A stretch of DNA of 64,000 nt, taken from positions 167,628-231,627 of the forward strand of contig NZ_AQOR01000002.1 in NCBI RefSeq assembly GCF_009846755.1, in the 5' to 3' direction. The notes under the pieces are model-generated. The model searched no databases. It was not told the DNA's origin and saw only the letters and a list, made by a program, of their open reading frames with translations. The position numbers and the translations under genes are program-made. Origin of the DNA: Alcanivorax sp. S71-1-4 (GTDB lineage Bacteria; Pseudomonadota; Gammaproteobacteria; Pseudomonadales; Alcanivoracaceae). This document shows, in pieces, positions 54,804 through 64,000 of this stretch (its first letter is position 1; every line of letters begins with the position of its first letter).

Positions 54804-56150
54804 TCAAATCCCCAACAACACCGTCGCCAACCCGAAATAGATCAGTACGCCACTAACATCCGCCAGCGTGGTGATCAACGGCGTGCTGGCCGTGGCCGGG
54901 TCGAACTTCAGTTTATCCAGCAGGAATGGCAACCCCATGCCGATCAGGCTGCCGATCATCACCACCAGCATCATGGTCAGCGCCACCACTGCGGCGATTT
55001 CCGGGCCGGCGCGGAAGACACCGACCACCATCACGGCGGCGGCCATGGTCAGGCCCAGGGCGCCGGCGACGAGGATTTCCCGGCCGAGCAGTTTTGCCCA
55101 GTCACGCGCGGACACATCGCCGGTGGCCAGGCCGCGCACCATCAGGGTGGCGGATTGTGCGCCGGCGTTCCCGGCGCTGGCGACCAGCAACGGCATAAAG
55201 AACAGCAGCGCGATATGGGCAGAAATGGTCTGCTCAAAAAACGCGATGCCCGCGCCGGTGAAGATATTGGCGAACACCAGCACCACCAGCCAGTGCACGC
55301 GCGAGCGGTACAGGGAAAGCGGGGACGCCTCGCGGAAGCTGGCATCGAGTTTGCCGACGGTGGCGCCCTTGTGCATGTCTTCGGTGGCCTCGGCCTCGGC
55401 CACGTCCATCGCATCGTCGTAGGTGACGATGCCGACCAGCTTGCCGCCGCTGTTGAGGATCGGCAGCGCCAGCAAGTCATAACGGGAAATCAGGCGCGCC
55501 ACGTCTTCCTGCGGAGTGGACACGTCCGCTGACACCACTTCGCGCTCCATCAGGTCGTCCACCTTCGAGGACGGCACGGCCAGGATCAGTTCACGCAGCG
55601 AGATGACGCCCTTGAGGCGGTGGTCCTTGTCGATCACGAACGCCTGGTAAATGGTTTCCTTGTCCGGCGCGGTCAGGCGCAGGGTTTCCAGTGCCTCGGC
55701 GACCGTCAGCCCGCTCGGCACGGCGGCATAATCGGACGTCATCACGGCGCCGGCGGTGCCTTCTTCATAGCTGGCCAGGCGGCGCAGGTCTTCGCGTTCC
55801 TCGCGCGCCAGGCGTGTGAACAGCAGCCGGCGCACGCCTTCGTCGAGCACATTGAACAGATCGGCCCGTTCATCGGCGGGCATGGCGGTCACCAGCTCGG
55901 CCAGCACCGCCGGCGGCAGACGGGAGGCAAGCTGTTGCTGCACCGGCAGCGGCAGATAGCCGAAGGTGTCCGCGCGACGTTCCAGCGGCAGCGCCATCAG
56001 CAGTTCGATTTCCAGTTCGGGCTGGCGGACGTTTTCAATAAAGTCCGCCATGTCGGCCGGGTTCAGTTCGGCGACACGCTGCGCTATGGCGTCACGGTCA
56101 TCACGGGCGATGGCCGCTTCCAGAGCACGGGCAAGGTCTTCAAAGGTCAT
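54804..56150 (-). CDS. mgtE: MgtE magnesium transporter
   Basis: A 448-residue Mg2+ channel-type transporter: N-domain (about 1-130), two CBS domains (about 135-255, with GAVMTSDYAAVP and ISRYDLLALPILNSGGKLVGIVT), then five membrane spans (about 285-448) with the family sequence SASGNAGAQSATLMVRGLA-type block (here LLVASAGNAGAQSATLMVRG). I choose the ATG at 56150 with GGAGG at ideal spacing rather than 56168. Transport is gated by cytosolic Mg2+ through the CBS/N domains. Confidence 0.95.
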   Translation of the reverse strand: MTFEDLARALEAAIARDDRDAIAQRVAELNPADMADFIENVRQPELEIELLMALPLERRADTFGYLPLPVQQQLASRLPPAVLAELVTAMPADERADLFNVLDEGVRRLLFTRLAREEREDLRRLASYEEGTAGAVMTSDYAAVPSGLTVAEALETLRLTAPDKETIYQAFVIDKDHRLKGVISLRELILAVPSSKVDDLMEREVVSADVSTPQEDVARLISRYDLLALPILNSGGKLVGIVTYDDAMDVAEAEATEDMHKGATVGKLDASFREASPLSLYRSRVHWLVVLVFANIFTGAGIAFFEQTISAHIALLFFMPLLVASAGNAGAQSATLMVRGLATGDVSARDWAKLLGREILVAGALGLTMAAAVMVVGVFRAGPEIAAVVALTMMLVVMIGSLIGMGLPFLLDKLKFDPATASTPLITTLADVSGVLIYFGLATVLLGI

Positions 56151-56382
56151 GGCTTGCCTCCCTGTCACGCTGCGGAAAAGAGCGTGCGGGCAAGCCTCAG
56201 GTCAGATCAGCGAGGCAGGAACGACGCACGCACCGCGGCAGCGCGGATTGCGTTGAGCAGGATGTAAGGTCGACTGGACGGGTCCATAAGTCTGCGTATT
56301 CAGCTTGGGCGCGCGAACATTAATCGAGAACCGGCGGGCGGGCAACCGCGCCGGGGAGGAATTGAGGAATTTTTGCCTTCGG
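56151..56382. other. mgtE upstream region with small ORF and stem-loop
   Basis: 230 bases between mgtE and the efflux operon end (same strand). On the minus strand a 26-codon ORF (56287-56207, MDPSSRPYILLNAIRAAAVR then ASFLPR) precedes mgtE; it has no clear ribosome-binding site. Just before the mgtE site lies CACGCT, 9 bases, AGCGTG. No named Mg2+ riboswitch (M-box, mgtA leader, yybP-ykoY) is recognised. Confidence 0.3.
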
Positions 56383-57807
56383 CTATTCGCCTGCCACCGG
56401 GCGGGTGATGCGTTCGATCACCGGGTCATCCAGATCCCAGCCGCCACCGATGGCGCCGGCCAGCTCCACCGTCGCCTGCAACTGCTCGCTGGTAATGCCC
56501 AGGCGGGTGCGGCGGGCATCCAGGGTCAGGTTCTGGGCGGTGGCCAGCTCCAGGAAGCTGACCATGCCGGCGCGGTAGCGGTTGTTGATGACGCGTTCGT
56601 TTTCCTCCGCCAGCGCCACCAGTGCATCCTGCTGTGCGGCTTTTTCGCTCAGTACCTGGACCGTGGCCAGCGCATTTTCCACATCGCGCAGACTGTCGAG
56701 CACGGTCTGGCGGTAGTTCGCCACCTGCTCGTCGTACTGCGCTTCGGCCAGGTCGCGAGTGGCGCGGCGGCGGCCACCGTCGAACAGGGTCAGGGCCAGG
56801 GACGGGCCGACCGACCAGACCCGTTGCGGTGCATCGAACAGCCCGGAGAACGTATCGTCCTGCACGGCACCATAGGCACTCAACGACAGTGTCGGCAGCC
56901 AGGCGGTCTGTGCCACGCCGATGCGGGCGTTGGCGGCGGCCACGCCGCGCTCTGCCACCACCACATCCGGCCGGCGCGCGATCAGCACCGACGGCAGCGT
57001 GGCGGGCAGCACCGGCAGTGCGGGCAGGGCATCACCGGCAGGCAGACCGAAGGCGGAGGGTGCCACGCCCAGCAGCGCCGCCAGGGCGTTTTCTTCCAGC
57101 GCGCGTTGCTGGTCGAGGTCATACAGTTGTGTGCGCAGTGACTGGCGCTGGGTTTCTGCCTGGATCACATCGGAACGGGAGACGATGCCGGCGTTGTACT
57201 GGTTGCGCGTCAGTTCGGCGGAGCGCTCGAAGGTGGCCATGCTCTGTTCGAGAATGTCGCGCTGGCGGTCCAGCGCGCGCAGGCGGATATAACCCTGCGC
57301 CACGGCGATCTGCAGGGTCAGCCGCACACCGGCGATATCGGCGGCGCTGGCGGCCAGTGCGGCGCGGTCGGCTTCCACCTGCCGGCGCACACGGCCCCAC
57401 AGGTCCGGGGCCCAGCTCAGGTCCAGCCGGCCGCTGAACAGTTCGGTGGTGGCGGCGTTATTGCCGCCGCTGCGGGTGGCATTCACCGAGGCGTCCAGTG
57501 CCGGGCTGTAGTCACCGCGCGACAGCCGCCACTGGGCTTCGGCAGCACGAAAGCGCGCTTCGGCCTGGGCCAGTGTCTGGCTGGCCTGGTCGGCTTCGCG
57601 GATCAGATACGTCAGCGTCGGATCATTGAAGGCTTCCCACCAAGTGCCCTGCGCCATCCAGGGTTGTTCGGGCAGGGTCTGCCAGCCGTCCTGGTACTGA
57701 AATTGCGCCGGCAGGGCGGTCTCCGGCGTGTGATAATCCGGGCCCACCGTGCACCCCGCCACGCACAGCAGTCCGGTCAGGCAGAGCGGGATGATTTTCG
57801 TGTTCAT
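56383..57807 (-). CDS. RND efflux outer-membrane lipoprotein (NodT/OpmB family)
   Basis: A 474-residue TolC-type channel: lipobox LLCVAGC (LCVAGCTVGPDYHTPE), followed by two OEP repeats (about 55-245 and 265-455) with long helical hairpins. It is the exit duct of the adjacent RND pair. Its ATG overlaps the preceding permease stop by 4 bases, so it is part of the same coupled operon. Confidence 0.93.
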   Translation of the reverse strand: MNTKIIPLCLTGLLCVAGCTVGPDYHTPETALPAQFQYQDGWQTLPEQPWMAQGTWWEAFNDPTLTYLIREADQASQTLAQAEARFRAAEAQWRLSRGDYSPALDASVNATRSGGNNAATTELFSGRLDLSWAPDLWGRVRRQVEADRAALAASAADIAGVRLTLQIAVAQGYIRLRALDRQRDILEQSMATFERSAELTRNQYNAGIVSRSDVIQAETQRQSLRTQLYDLDQQRALEENALAALLGVAPSAFGLPAGDALPALPVLPATLPSVLIARRPDVVVAERGVAAANARIGVAQTAWLPTLSLSAYGAVQDDTFSGLFDAPQRVWSVGPSLALTLFDGGRRRATRDLAEAQYDEQVANYRQTVLDSLRDVENALATVQVLSEKAAQQDALVALAEENERVINNRYRAGMVSFLELATAQNLTLDARRTRLGITSEQLQATVELAGAIGGGWDLDDPVIERITRPVAGE

Positions 57808-60800
57808 GCGACAGGCTCCGCGTTCACCGCGCGACGGCGCAGAGTGCGCTGGCGCAGTGTTTCCAGATAAAGATAAATCACCGGCGTGGTGTACAGCGTC
57901 AGCAACTGGCTGAAGGCCAGGCCGCCGATGATGGTGATGCCCAGTGGCTGGCGCAGTTCCGAGCCTTCGCCGAAGCCGAACACCAGCGGCACGGCACCGA
58001 GCAGGCCGGCCAGGTTGGTCATCAGGATCGGCCGCAGCCGCAACAGGGCAGCACGGCGAATCGCCGCCAGCGGCGCCAGCCTGTCGCGGCGCTGGGCTTC
58101 CAGTGCAAAGTCGATCATCAGGATGGCGTTTTTCATCACGATGCCGATCAGCAAAAACAGCCCCAGCAGTGCAATCAGGCTGAAGGGGGTATCGCTGATG
58201 CGCAACGCCAGCAATGCTCCGACGCCGGCGGAAGGCAGCGTGGACAGGATCGTCAGCGGATGCAGCGTGCTCTCGTAGAGCACGCCGAGCACCATGTACA
58301 CCGCCATCAGCACCGCGAGAATCAGCAGCGGCTGGCTGAGATTGCCTTCGAAGTTCGGGCGCCCGGAACCCGGCCCGGCGTAGACGCTGGTCGGCAGCAT
58401 GATGTCGTTGAGCGCGCGTTCGATGGCGGCTTCCGCTTCCAGCGGCGTGACGCCTTCCGCCAGCCCGTAACCGACCCCCACCGAGGCGAATTGTGCATCG
58501 TGCCGAATACGGTCGTTGGTCAGGCCGTAATCCCAGGTGGCAAACGTGGACAGCGGCACGCGAGCGCCGTCGCTGGTCAGCACTTCCAGTTGTTCCAGCA
58601 CGGCCGGCTGCTCGGTGTAACGCGGCAGCAGTTCCATCACCACCCGATACTGGTTCAGCTCGTCGTACAGGGTGGCCACCTGGCGCTGTGAAAATGAATT
58701 GTTCAGCACCGAGGCAATGGTGGCCATGTCGACACCGCGCAGGCGCGCTGCCTCGCGGTCGATGTCGAGCACCACTTGCTGGGCTTCTTCATCGCCAGCG
58801 GAATCCACGTCCACCAGCTCGGGCAGTTTCTGCATCGCCTCGGACGCGCGGCGCGACCAGATATCCAGCAGTTCCAGTGAATCGGAGCGCAGCACCAGTT
58901 CGTAATCGCTGCGGCTGAACGGCGAGGACAGGTGAATATCCTGATCGACCATCAGGAACATGCGTCCGCCGGGCACCAGCGGGGTCTTTTCACGCAGCCG
59001 GTTGACCACGTCCTGTGCCGAGACACCGCGCTCGGCCAGCGGCTTCAGGTTAATGGTGAGCTGCGCGTTGGTGAGGCCGCCGTCGCCACCGCTGGTACCG
59101 GTGACATCCTGCACCGCCGGGTCGGCCAGGATCAGTTGCCGGAACACTTCGATCTTCGGCTGCATCAACTGAAACGAGAAGCCGTCATCGCCGCGCACGA
59201 AACCGCGAATCTGGCCGGTGTCCTGCGCCGGCAGCGTGGTCTTGGGAATCGCCACATACAGGTAGCCGTTGATGCCCACCACCACGGCCAGTGTCAGCAA
59301 GGTCGCCAGCCGGTGTTTCAGCGCCCAGTCCAGGCTGCCGGCGTAAGCCTGTTGCAGCGAGGCGAACGCCGCCTCGCTGGAACGCGCCAGCGCTGACGGC
59401 GCCGCCGCGGTTTTTTCCCGCAGCCAGAGCGCACACAGGCTCGGTGTGAGGGTCAGCGACACCAGCAGCGAAATCAGCATCGCGGCGGCCAGCGTGATGG
59501 AAAATTCGCGAAACAGCCGCTCGACGATCCCGCCCATGAACAGGATCGAGACGAACACCACCACCAGCGCCACATTCATTGCCAGCAGCGTGAAACCCAC
59601 TTCACCGGCGCCCTTGATGGCGGCCTGGAACGGCGGCAGGCCGTCTTCGATGTGCCGCTCGATGTTCTCCAGCACCACGATGGCGTCGTCCACCACCAGC
59701 CCGGCGGCGATGATCAACGCCATCAGCGACAGGTTGTTGAGTGAGAAGCCATAGAAATACATGACGATAAAAGCGCCAATCAGCGACACCGGAATCGCCA
59801 CGGTGGGAATCAGCGCGGTGCGTGCACTGCCGAGAAACACCCACACCACCAGCACCACCAGTGCCACGGCAATCAGCAATGTGAGTTGCGCTTCGCGCAG
59901 CGTGGCACGAATGCCTGGCGAACGGTCCATGACCACGGTCAGTTCGCTGTCCGCCGGCATCAGCGCGCGCAGCGCCGGCAACTGTTCGCCAATAGCGTCG
60001 ATGGTGTCAACGATGTTGGCACCGGGCTGGCGGCTGACCATCACGATCACCGCCGGGCGGTCATTGTGGAAGCCGCTGCTGTAACGGTTTTCCACCGAAT
60101 CGGTCACCAGCGCCACATCCCGCAGCCGCACCACGGCCCCGTTCTGGTGGCGGATCACCAGTTTCTGGAACTCGCTCGCCTTGCGCAGGCTGTCGCTGGT
60201 GCGCACTTCCCAGCGGTGCGTGTCGTTTTCCACCACGCCCAGCGGGCGCAGCGCATTCGCGTCACTGATTGCGTTGCGCACATCATCCAGTGCGATGCCG
60301 TAGTGCAACAGCGCGGCGGGATCGAGTTGCACGCGCACGGCGGGCAACGAGGCGCCACTGACACTGACCTCGCCCACGCCGCTCACCTGCGACAGCTTCT
60401 GTGCCAGAATCGTCGCCGCAGCGTCGTACAGTTCACTCGGCGCCAGGTTCGGTGACGACAGCGCCAGCCCCATCACCGGCGCCTGGGAGGGATTGATCTT
60501 GCGGTATTGCGGATTGCCCGGCATGCCGGAAGGCAACTGGCTGCGTGCCGCATTGATGGCCGCCTGCACATCGCGTGCCGCGTCGTTGAGATCACGACCG
60601 AGTTCGAACTGCAGCACGATCTGGGTCGATCCCTGATTGCTGGAGGACGTGATCGCGGTGATACCGGCAATGCTCCCCAGCGCGCGCTCCAGGGGCGTCG
60701 CCACCGTGGAAGCCATGCTTTCCGGGCTGGCGCCGGGCAGGCTCGCCGTGACCGTGATGATCGGAAAATCGATCTGCGGCAAGGGAGCCACCGGCAGCAA

Positions 60801-60890
60801 CCGCCAGGCCAGCAGGCCGGACAATACCACCGCCACCGCCATCAAGGCGGTGGCAATCGGCCGCTGGATAAACAGCCGCGCCGGATTCAT
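57804..60890 (-). CDS. muxC: RND multidrug efflux permease, MdtC/MuxC type
   Basis: A 1028-residue proton-drug antiporter with the 12-span, two-loop RND architecture. The first span is preceded by [17 protein letters not shown]; the TM4 proton-relay pair is in [14 protein letters not shown]; the second half ends with [15 protein letters not shown]. It overlaps its partner permease by 4 bases and the outer-membrane gene by 4 bases. Two different RND permeases in one operon is the mark of MdtABC/MuxABC-OpmB systems, in which they form a heterotrimer. Confidence 0.93.
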   Translation of the reverse strand: MNPARLFIQRPIATALMAVAVVLSGLLAWRLLPVAPLPQIDFPIITVTASLPGASPESMASTVATPLERALGSIAGITAITSSSNQGSTQIVLQFELGRDLNDAARDVQAAINAARSQLPSGMPGNPQYRKINPSQAPVMGLALSSPNLAPSELYDAAATILAQKLSQVSGVGEVSVSGASLPAVRVQLDPAALLHYGIALDDVRNAISDANALRPLGVVENDTHRWEVRTSDSLRKASEFQKLVIRHQNGAVVRLRDVALVTDSVENRYSSGFHNDRPAVIVMVSRQPGANIVDTIDAIGEQLPALRALMPADSELTVVMDRSPGIRATLREAQLTLLIAVALVVLVVWVFLGSARTALIPTVAIPVSLIGAFIVMYFYGFSLNNLSLMALIIAAGLVVDDAIVVLENIERHIEDGLPPFQAAIKGAGEVGFTLLAMNVALVVVFVSILFMGGIVERLFREFSITLAAAMLISLLVSLTLTPSLCALWLREKTAAAPSALARSSEAAFASLQQAYAGSLDWALKHRLATLLTLAVVVGINGYLYVAIPKTTLPAQDTGQIRGFVRGDDGFSFQLMQPKIEVFRQLILADPAVQDVTGTSGGDGGLTNAQLTINLKPLAERGVSAQDVVNRLREKTPLVPGGRMFLMVDQDIHLSSPFSRSDYELVLRSDSLELLDIWSRRASEAMQKLPELVDVDSAGDEEAQQVVLDIDREAARLRGVDMATIASVLNNSFSQRQVATLYDELNQYRVVMELLPRYTEQPAVLEQLEVLTSDGARVPLSTFATWDYGLTNDRIRHDAQFASVGVGYGLAEGVTPLEAEAAIERALNDIMLPTSVYAGPGSGRPNFEGNLSQPLLILAVLMAVYMVLGVLYESTLHPLTILSTLPSAGVGALLALRISDTPFSLIALLGLFLLIGIVMKNAILMIDFALEAQRRDRLAPLAAIRRAALLRLRPILMTNLAGLLGAVPLVFGFGEGSELRQPLGITIIGGLAFSQLLTLYTTPVIYLYLETLRQRTLRRRAVNAEPVA

Positions 60891-63800
60891 GAGGCGGCCC
60901 CGGCCTCTTCCGCGTTCTGCCGGCGGCGGCGTGTCAGACGATCAAAGAACAGATACACCACAGGCGTCGTGAACAGCGTCAGCACCTGGCTTACCAGCAG
61001 GCCACCGACCATGACCAGCCCGAGCGGCTGGCGCAACTCCGCACCGGAGCCGCTGGCCAGCATCAGCGGCACGGCGCCGAACAACGCGGCAAGTGTCGTC
61101 ATCAGGATCGGCCGGAAACGCAGCATGGCGGCGCGGTGAATCGCTTCGCGCGGCGCCATGCCGAGATTGCGCTGCGCATCGAGCGCGAAGTCCACCATCA
61201 TGATGCCGTTCTTTTTCACCAGCCCGATCAGCAGCACCACACCGATCACGGCAATCAGGTCCAGCGAACGGCCCGTCAGCAACAGCGCCAGCAGGGCGCC
61301 GACGGTGGCCGACGGCAGCGTGGACAGAATGGTTATCGGGTGGATGGTGCTCTCGTACAGAATGCCGAGCACGATGTACATGGTCAGGATCGCGGCCAGG
61401 ATCAGCCACAACGTATTCGACAGAGAGGCGCGGAACGCTTCCGCCGCGCCCTGGAAGCGGCTTTCGACTTCTGCCGGCAAGGCAATCTCTGCCTGGACCC
61501 GTTCGATGGCGTTGACCGCACTGCCGAGCGAGGCCCCCGGGCCGAGATTGAACGAGATGGTCGCCGCCGGGAACTGGCCCTGATGGTTGATCAGCAGCGC
61601 CGCAGGCCGTTGCGTCACGCGTGCCACACTGGAGAGCGGTACCGGCATGCCGGCGGCGGTCGGCACGTAGGTGGTCTGCAATGCCGCCAGCCCCTGCGCA
61701 TGTGCCGGGTCCACTTCCAGGATCACGCGGTACTGGTTGGCCTGGGTGAACAGCGTGGCGATCTGGCGCTGGCCGAAGGCGTTCTGCAACGCGCTGGCAA
61801 TCGCCGACACGCTCACGCCCAGCCGCGCGGCGGCGTCGCGGTCGATATCCACATACGCCTGGCGGCCACCGTATTGCAGGTCCGAGGCCACATCGACCAG
61901 CTCCGGCTGTTGTTGCAGGGCGTCGATCAGGATCGGCACCCATTCTTCCAGCGTGGCGCTTTCCGGTGTGGTCAGGGTGAACTGGTATTGCGTGCGGCTG
62001 ACGCGGTCTTCGATGCTCAACTCCTGCACCGGCTGGAACCAGGCGCTGATGCCATCCACTGTCGCGGCCCGTTCGCGCAGGCGGTCCATCACCGTGAACG
62101 CTGTTTCACTGCGCTGCGAATGCGGCGGCAGGTTGATCAGCATGCGGCCGCTGTTGAGCGTGGTGTTGGTGCCGTCGACGCCGATAAAGGACGACAGGCT
62201 GGTGACGCCCGGATCCTCAAGCAGCGCCGCCGCCAGGGCCTGTTGCCGTTCGGCCATGTGGGTAAACGAGGTCGTTTGCGGTGCCTCGGTCACTACCTGG
62301 ATCACACCGCTGTCCTGCACCGGGAAGAAATCCTTGTGCACCAGCAGATACAGCACCGCAGTGAGCACAATGGTGCCGAGCATCACCGCCATCGCCAGCG
62401 GCTGCCGCGCCAGCACCCAGTCCAGTGCCTCGCCGTAACGGCGGATGATGCGGTTCATCAGGCCGGGGTCGTTGTCATCGTGGCTCGGCGGCTTGTCGAG
62501 CATGCGCGCGCTCATCATCGGTGTCAGCGTCAGCGACACCACCAGCGAGATGCCGATCGCCACCGCCAGCGTCACGGCGAATTCATGGAACAGCCGGCCC
62601 ACCACATCGCCCATGAACAGCAGCGGGATCAGCACGGCGATCAGCGAGAACGTCAGCGAGATCAGGGTAAAGCCGATTTCGCTGGCGCCTTTCAGTGCCG
62701 CCTCCATTTTTGAGGCGCCCTGCTCGCGATGGCGGGCGATGTTCTCGAGCATCACGATGGCGTCATCGACCACAAACCCGGTGGCAATGGTCAGCGCCAT
62801 CAACGACAGGTTGTTGATCGAGAACCCGGCCAGGTACATGAAGGCAAAGGTGCCCACCAGCGACAGCGGCACCGCCACGCTGGGAATGATGGTGGCGGGA
62901 ATATTGCGCAGGAACACGAACGTCACCAGCACCACCAGCGTGATGGCGAACACCAGTTCTTTCTGCACATCACGCACTGACGCGCGGATACTTTGCGTGC
63001 GGTCGGTGAGGATCGCCACGTCCACCGACGCCGGCAGGGTGCTGATCAATTGCGGCAGCAGCGCGCGCACACTGTCGGCCACCTCGATCACGTTGGCACC
63101 GGGCTGGCGCTGCACGTTCAGCAGCACCGCCGGCTGGGTGTCGGCCCAGGCGGCCAGAAAGCGGTTTTCGGCGCCATCGTTGATGGTGGCGACATCACCC
63201 AGCCGCAGCGGCGCGCCGCCAGTCCAGGCCAGGATCAACTGGCGGTAATCCTCCACCGAGCGAATCTGGTCGTTGGCATCGAGCATGGTCGAGCGCATCG
63301 GGCCGTCGAAACTGCCCTTGGGCTGGTTGACGTTGGTGGCGGCGATGGCGCTGCGCACGTCTTCCAGGTCCAGGCCATAGGCCGCCAGCGCGGTCGGGTT
63401 CACCTGCACGCGCAGCGCCGGGCGCTGGCCGCCGGCGAGGCTGACCATGCCCACGCCACCGAGCTGCGCAAGCTTCTGCGCCATGCGCGTGTCGACCAGA
63501 TCGTGTACTTCCGGCAGCGGCAAGGTGTCGGAGGTGATCGCCAGGGTCAGGATGGGAGCGTCCGCCGGGTTCACCTTGCGGTAGATGGGCGGTGTCGGCA
63601 GGTCACTCGGCAGCAGGTTGTCGGCGGTGTTCAGCGCCGCCTGCACTTCCTGCTCGGCCACGCCGAGATCCACCTCCAGCGAAAATTGCAGCGTGATCAC
63701 CGAGGCACCGCCGGAGCTGGTGGAGGACATCTGTTTCAGGCCGGGAATCTGCCCCAGGCTGCGTTCCAGCGGGGCGGTGATGGTGCGCGCCGTGACGTCC

Positions 63801-63967
63801 GGCCCGGCGCCCGGGTGGAAGGTGAACACCTGAATGATCGGGTAATCGACCTGCGGCAGCGCCGCCACCGGCAACAACCGCCAGGCCAACAGCCCGGCGG
63901 CCAGCAGTGCCAGCATCAACAGTGATGTGGCAACCGGGCGAAGAATGAACGGCCGTGACAGGCTCAT
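60887..63967 (-). CDS. muxB: RND multidrug efflux permease, MdtB/MuxB type
   Basis: A 1026-residue RND permease: start [31 protein letters not shown]4 acidic pair in [19 protein letters not shown], and the closing [12 protein letters not shown]. It is upstream of and coupled by 4 bases to the second permease. The ATG overlaps the stop of the preceding (adaptor) frame by 4 bases. Substrates of MuxABC-OpmB in P. aeruginosa include aztreonam, novobiocin and macrolides; this is family knowledge. Confidence 0.95.
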   Translation of the reverse strand: MSLSRPFILRPVATSLLMLALLAAGLLAWRLLPVAALPQVDYPIIQVFTFHPGAGPDVTARTITAPLERSLGQIPGLKQMSSTSSGGASVITLQFSLEVDLGVAEQEVQAALNTADNLLPSDLPTPPIYRKVNPADAPILTLAITSDTLPLPEVHDLVDTRMAQKLAQLGGVGMVSLAGGQRPALRVQVNPTALAAYGLDLEDVRSAIAATNVNQPKGSFDGPMRSTMLDANDQIRSVEDYRQLILAWTGGAPLRLGDVATINDGAENRFLAAWADTQPAVLLNVQRQPGANVIEVADSVRALLPQLISTLPASVDVAILTDRTQSIRASVRDVQKELVFAITLVVLVTFVFLRNIPATIIPSVAVPLSLVGTFAFMYLAGFSINNLSLMALTIATGFVVDDAIVMLENIARHREQGASKMEAALKGASEIGFTLISLTFSLIAVLIPLLFMGDVVGRLFHEFAVTLAVAIGISLVVSLTLTPMMSARMLDKPPSHDDNDPGLMNRIIRRYGEALDWVLARQPLAMAVMLGTIVLTAVLYLLVHKDFFPVQDSGVIQVVTEAPQTTSFTHMAERQQALAAALLEDPGVTSLSSFIGVDGTNTTLNSGRMLINLPPHSQRSETAFTVMDRLRERAATVDGISAWFQPVQELSIEDRVSRTQYQFTLTTPESATLEEWVPILIDALQQQPELVDVASDLQYGGRQAYVDIDRDAAARLGVSVSAIASALQNAFGQRQIATLFTQANQYRVILEVDPAHAQGLAALQTTYVPTAAGMPVPLSSVARVTQRPAALLINHQGQFPAATISFNLGPGASLGSAVNAIERVQAEIALPAEVESRFQGAAEAFRASLSNTLWLILAAILTMYIVLGILYESTIHPITILSTLPSATVGALLALLLTGRSLDLIAVIGVVLLIGLVKKNGIMMVDFALDAQRNLGMAPREAIHRAAMLRFRPILMTTLAALFGAVPLMLASGSGAELRQPLGLVMVGGLLVSQVLTLFTTPVVYLFFDRLTRRRRQNAEEAGAAS

Positions 63968-64000
63968 GGCCGCGCGCCGCCGCCCGGCCGGCCGGCCCGT
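63964..64000 (-). CDS. muxA: 3' end of RND periplasmic adaptor (MdtA/MuxA), partial
   Basis: The last 37 bases read, on the minus strand, [11 protein letters not shown] followed by TGA overlapping the muxB ATG. A Gly/Pro/Arg-rich tail and the operon order suggest the adaptor gene, whose body lies outside the window. Too short for a sequence-based family assignment. Confidence 0.5.
   Translation of the reverse strand, partial: RAGRPGGGARP

Overview
The window is high-GC chromosomal DNA from a gammaproteobacterium of the Pseudomonadales/Oceanospirillales type. The backbone order gshB-tonB-yqgE-ruvX-pyrR-pyrB-pyrX next to pilGHIJK-chpABC, and pilU-pilT next to yggS-proC-yggT-yggU, matches the order known in Pseudomonas aeruginosa (roughly PA0391-PA0417). 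An Alcanivorax-like hydrocarbon bacterium would fit, but the genus is inference. No rRNA, tRNA, CRISPR array or prophage is visible.

Layout: (1) 1-3.0 kb: end of a TraF-like outer-membrane protein and three unrecognised minus-strand genes. (2) 3.0-18.7 kb, all minus strand: the twitching-motility chemosensory operon pilG-pilH-pilI-pilJ-pilK-chpA-chpB-chpC, followed by a metallo-beta-lactamase-fold hydrolase, a lipid A-type acyltransferase and a cytochrome b561. (3) 18.9-25.0 kb, plus strand: glutathione synthetase, a TonB-like protein, AlgH/YqgE, RuvX and a pyrimidine cluster whose dihydroorotase is the inactive PyrX type. (4) 25.1-27.6 kb: SulP anion transporter with a possible leader, and a tandem universal stress protein. 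(5) 27.6-38.5 kb: a visibly AT-richer accessory island on the minus strand. It holds a 2432-residue Sec-exported SpvB/RHS polymorphic toxin, its overlapping-context immunity gene, a frameshifted REP-associated transposase (RAYT), an orphan toxin tip with a second immunity gene, the 5' stump of a second RAYT, and two paralogous small secreted proteins upstream. (6) 38.5-44.2 kb: sulfotransferase, DUF4136 lipoprotein, DUF1653 protein, a LysR regulator divergent from glutathionyl-hydroquinone reductase and pirin, and a nitronate monooxygenase. (7) 44.2-51.4 kb: pilU, pilT, yggS, proC, yggT, yggU and uvrD. (8) 51.7-56.2 kb: a PAS-GGDEF-EAL protein and MgtE. (9) 56.4-64.0 kb: a MuxABC-OpmB/MdtABC-type RND efflux operon, whose adaptor gene runs off the right end.

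Functionally, the window pairs the sensory side of type IV pilus twitching (Pil-Chp) with its retraction motors (PilT, PilU). The most interesting part is the toxin island. Two toxin-tip/immunity modules are each followed by a RAYT 5' region, so the array looks as if it grew by segmental duplication. Three intergenic elements made of inverted 33-34 bp arms starting GTAGGGTGGG look like REPINs (paired REP sequences), the kind of DNA that RAYT proteins mobilise.
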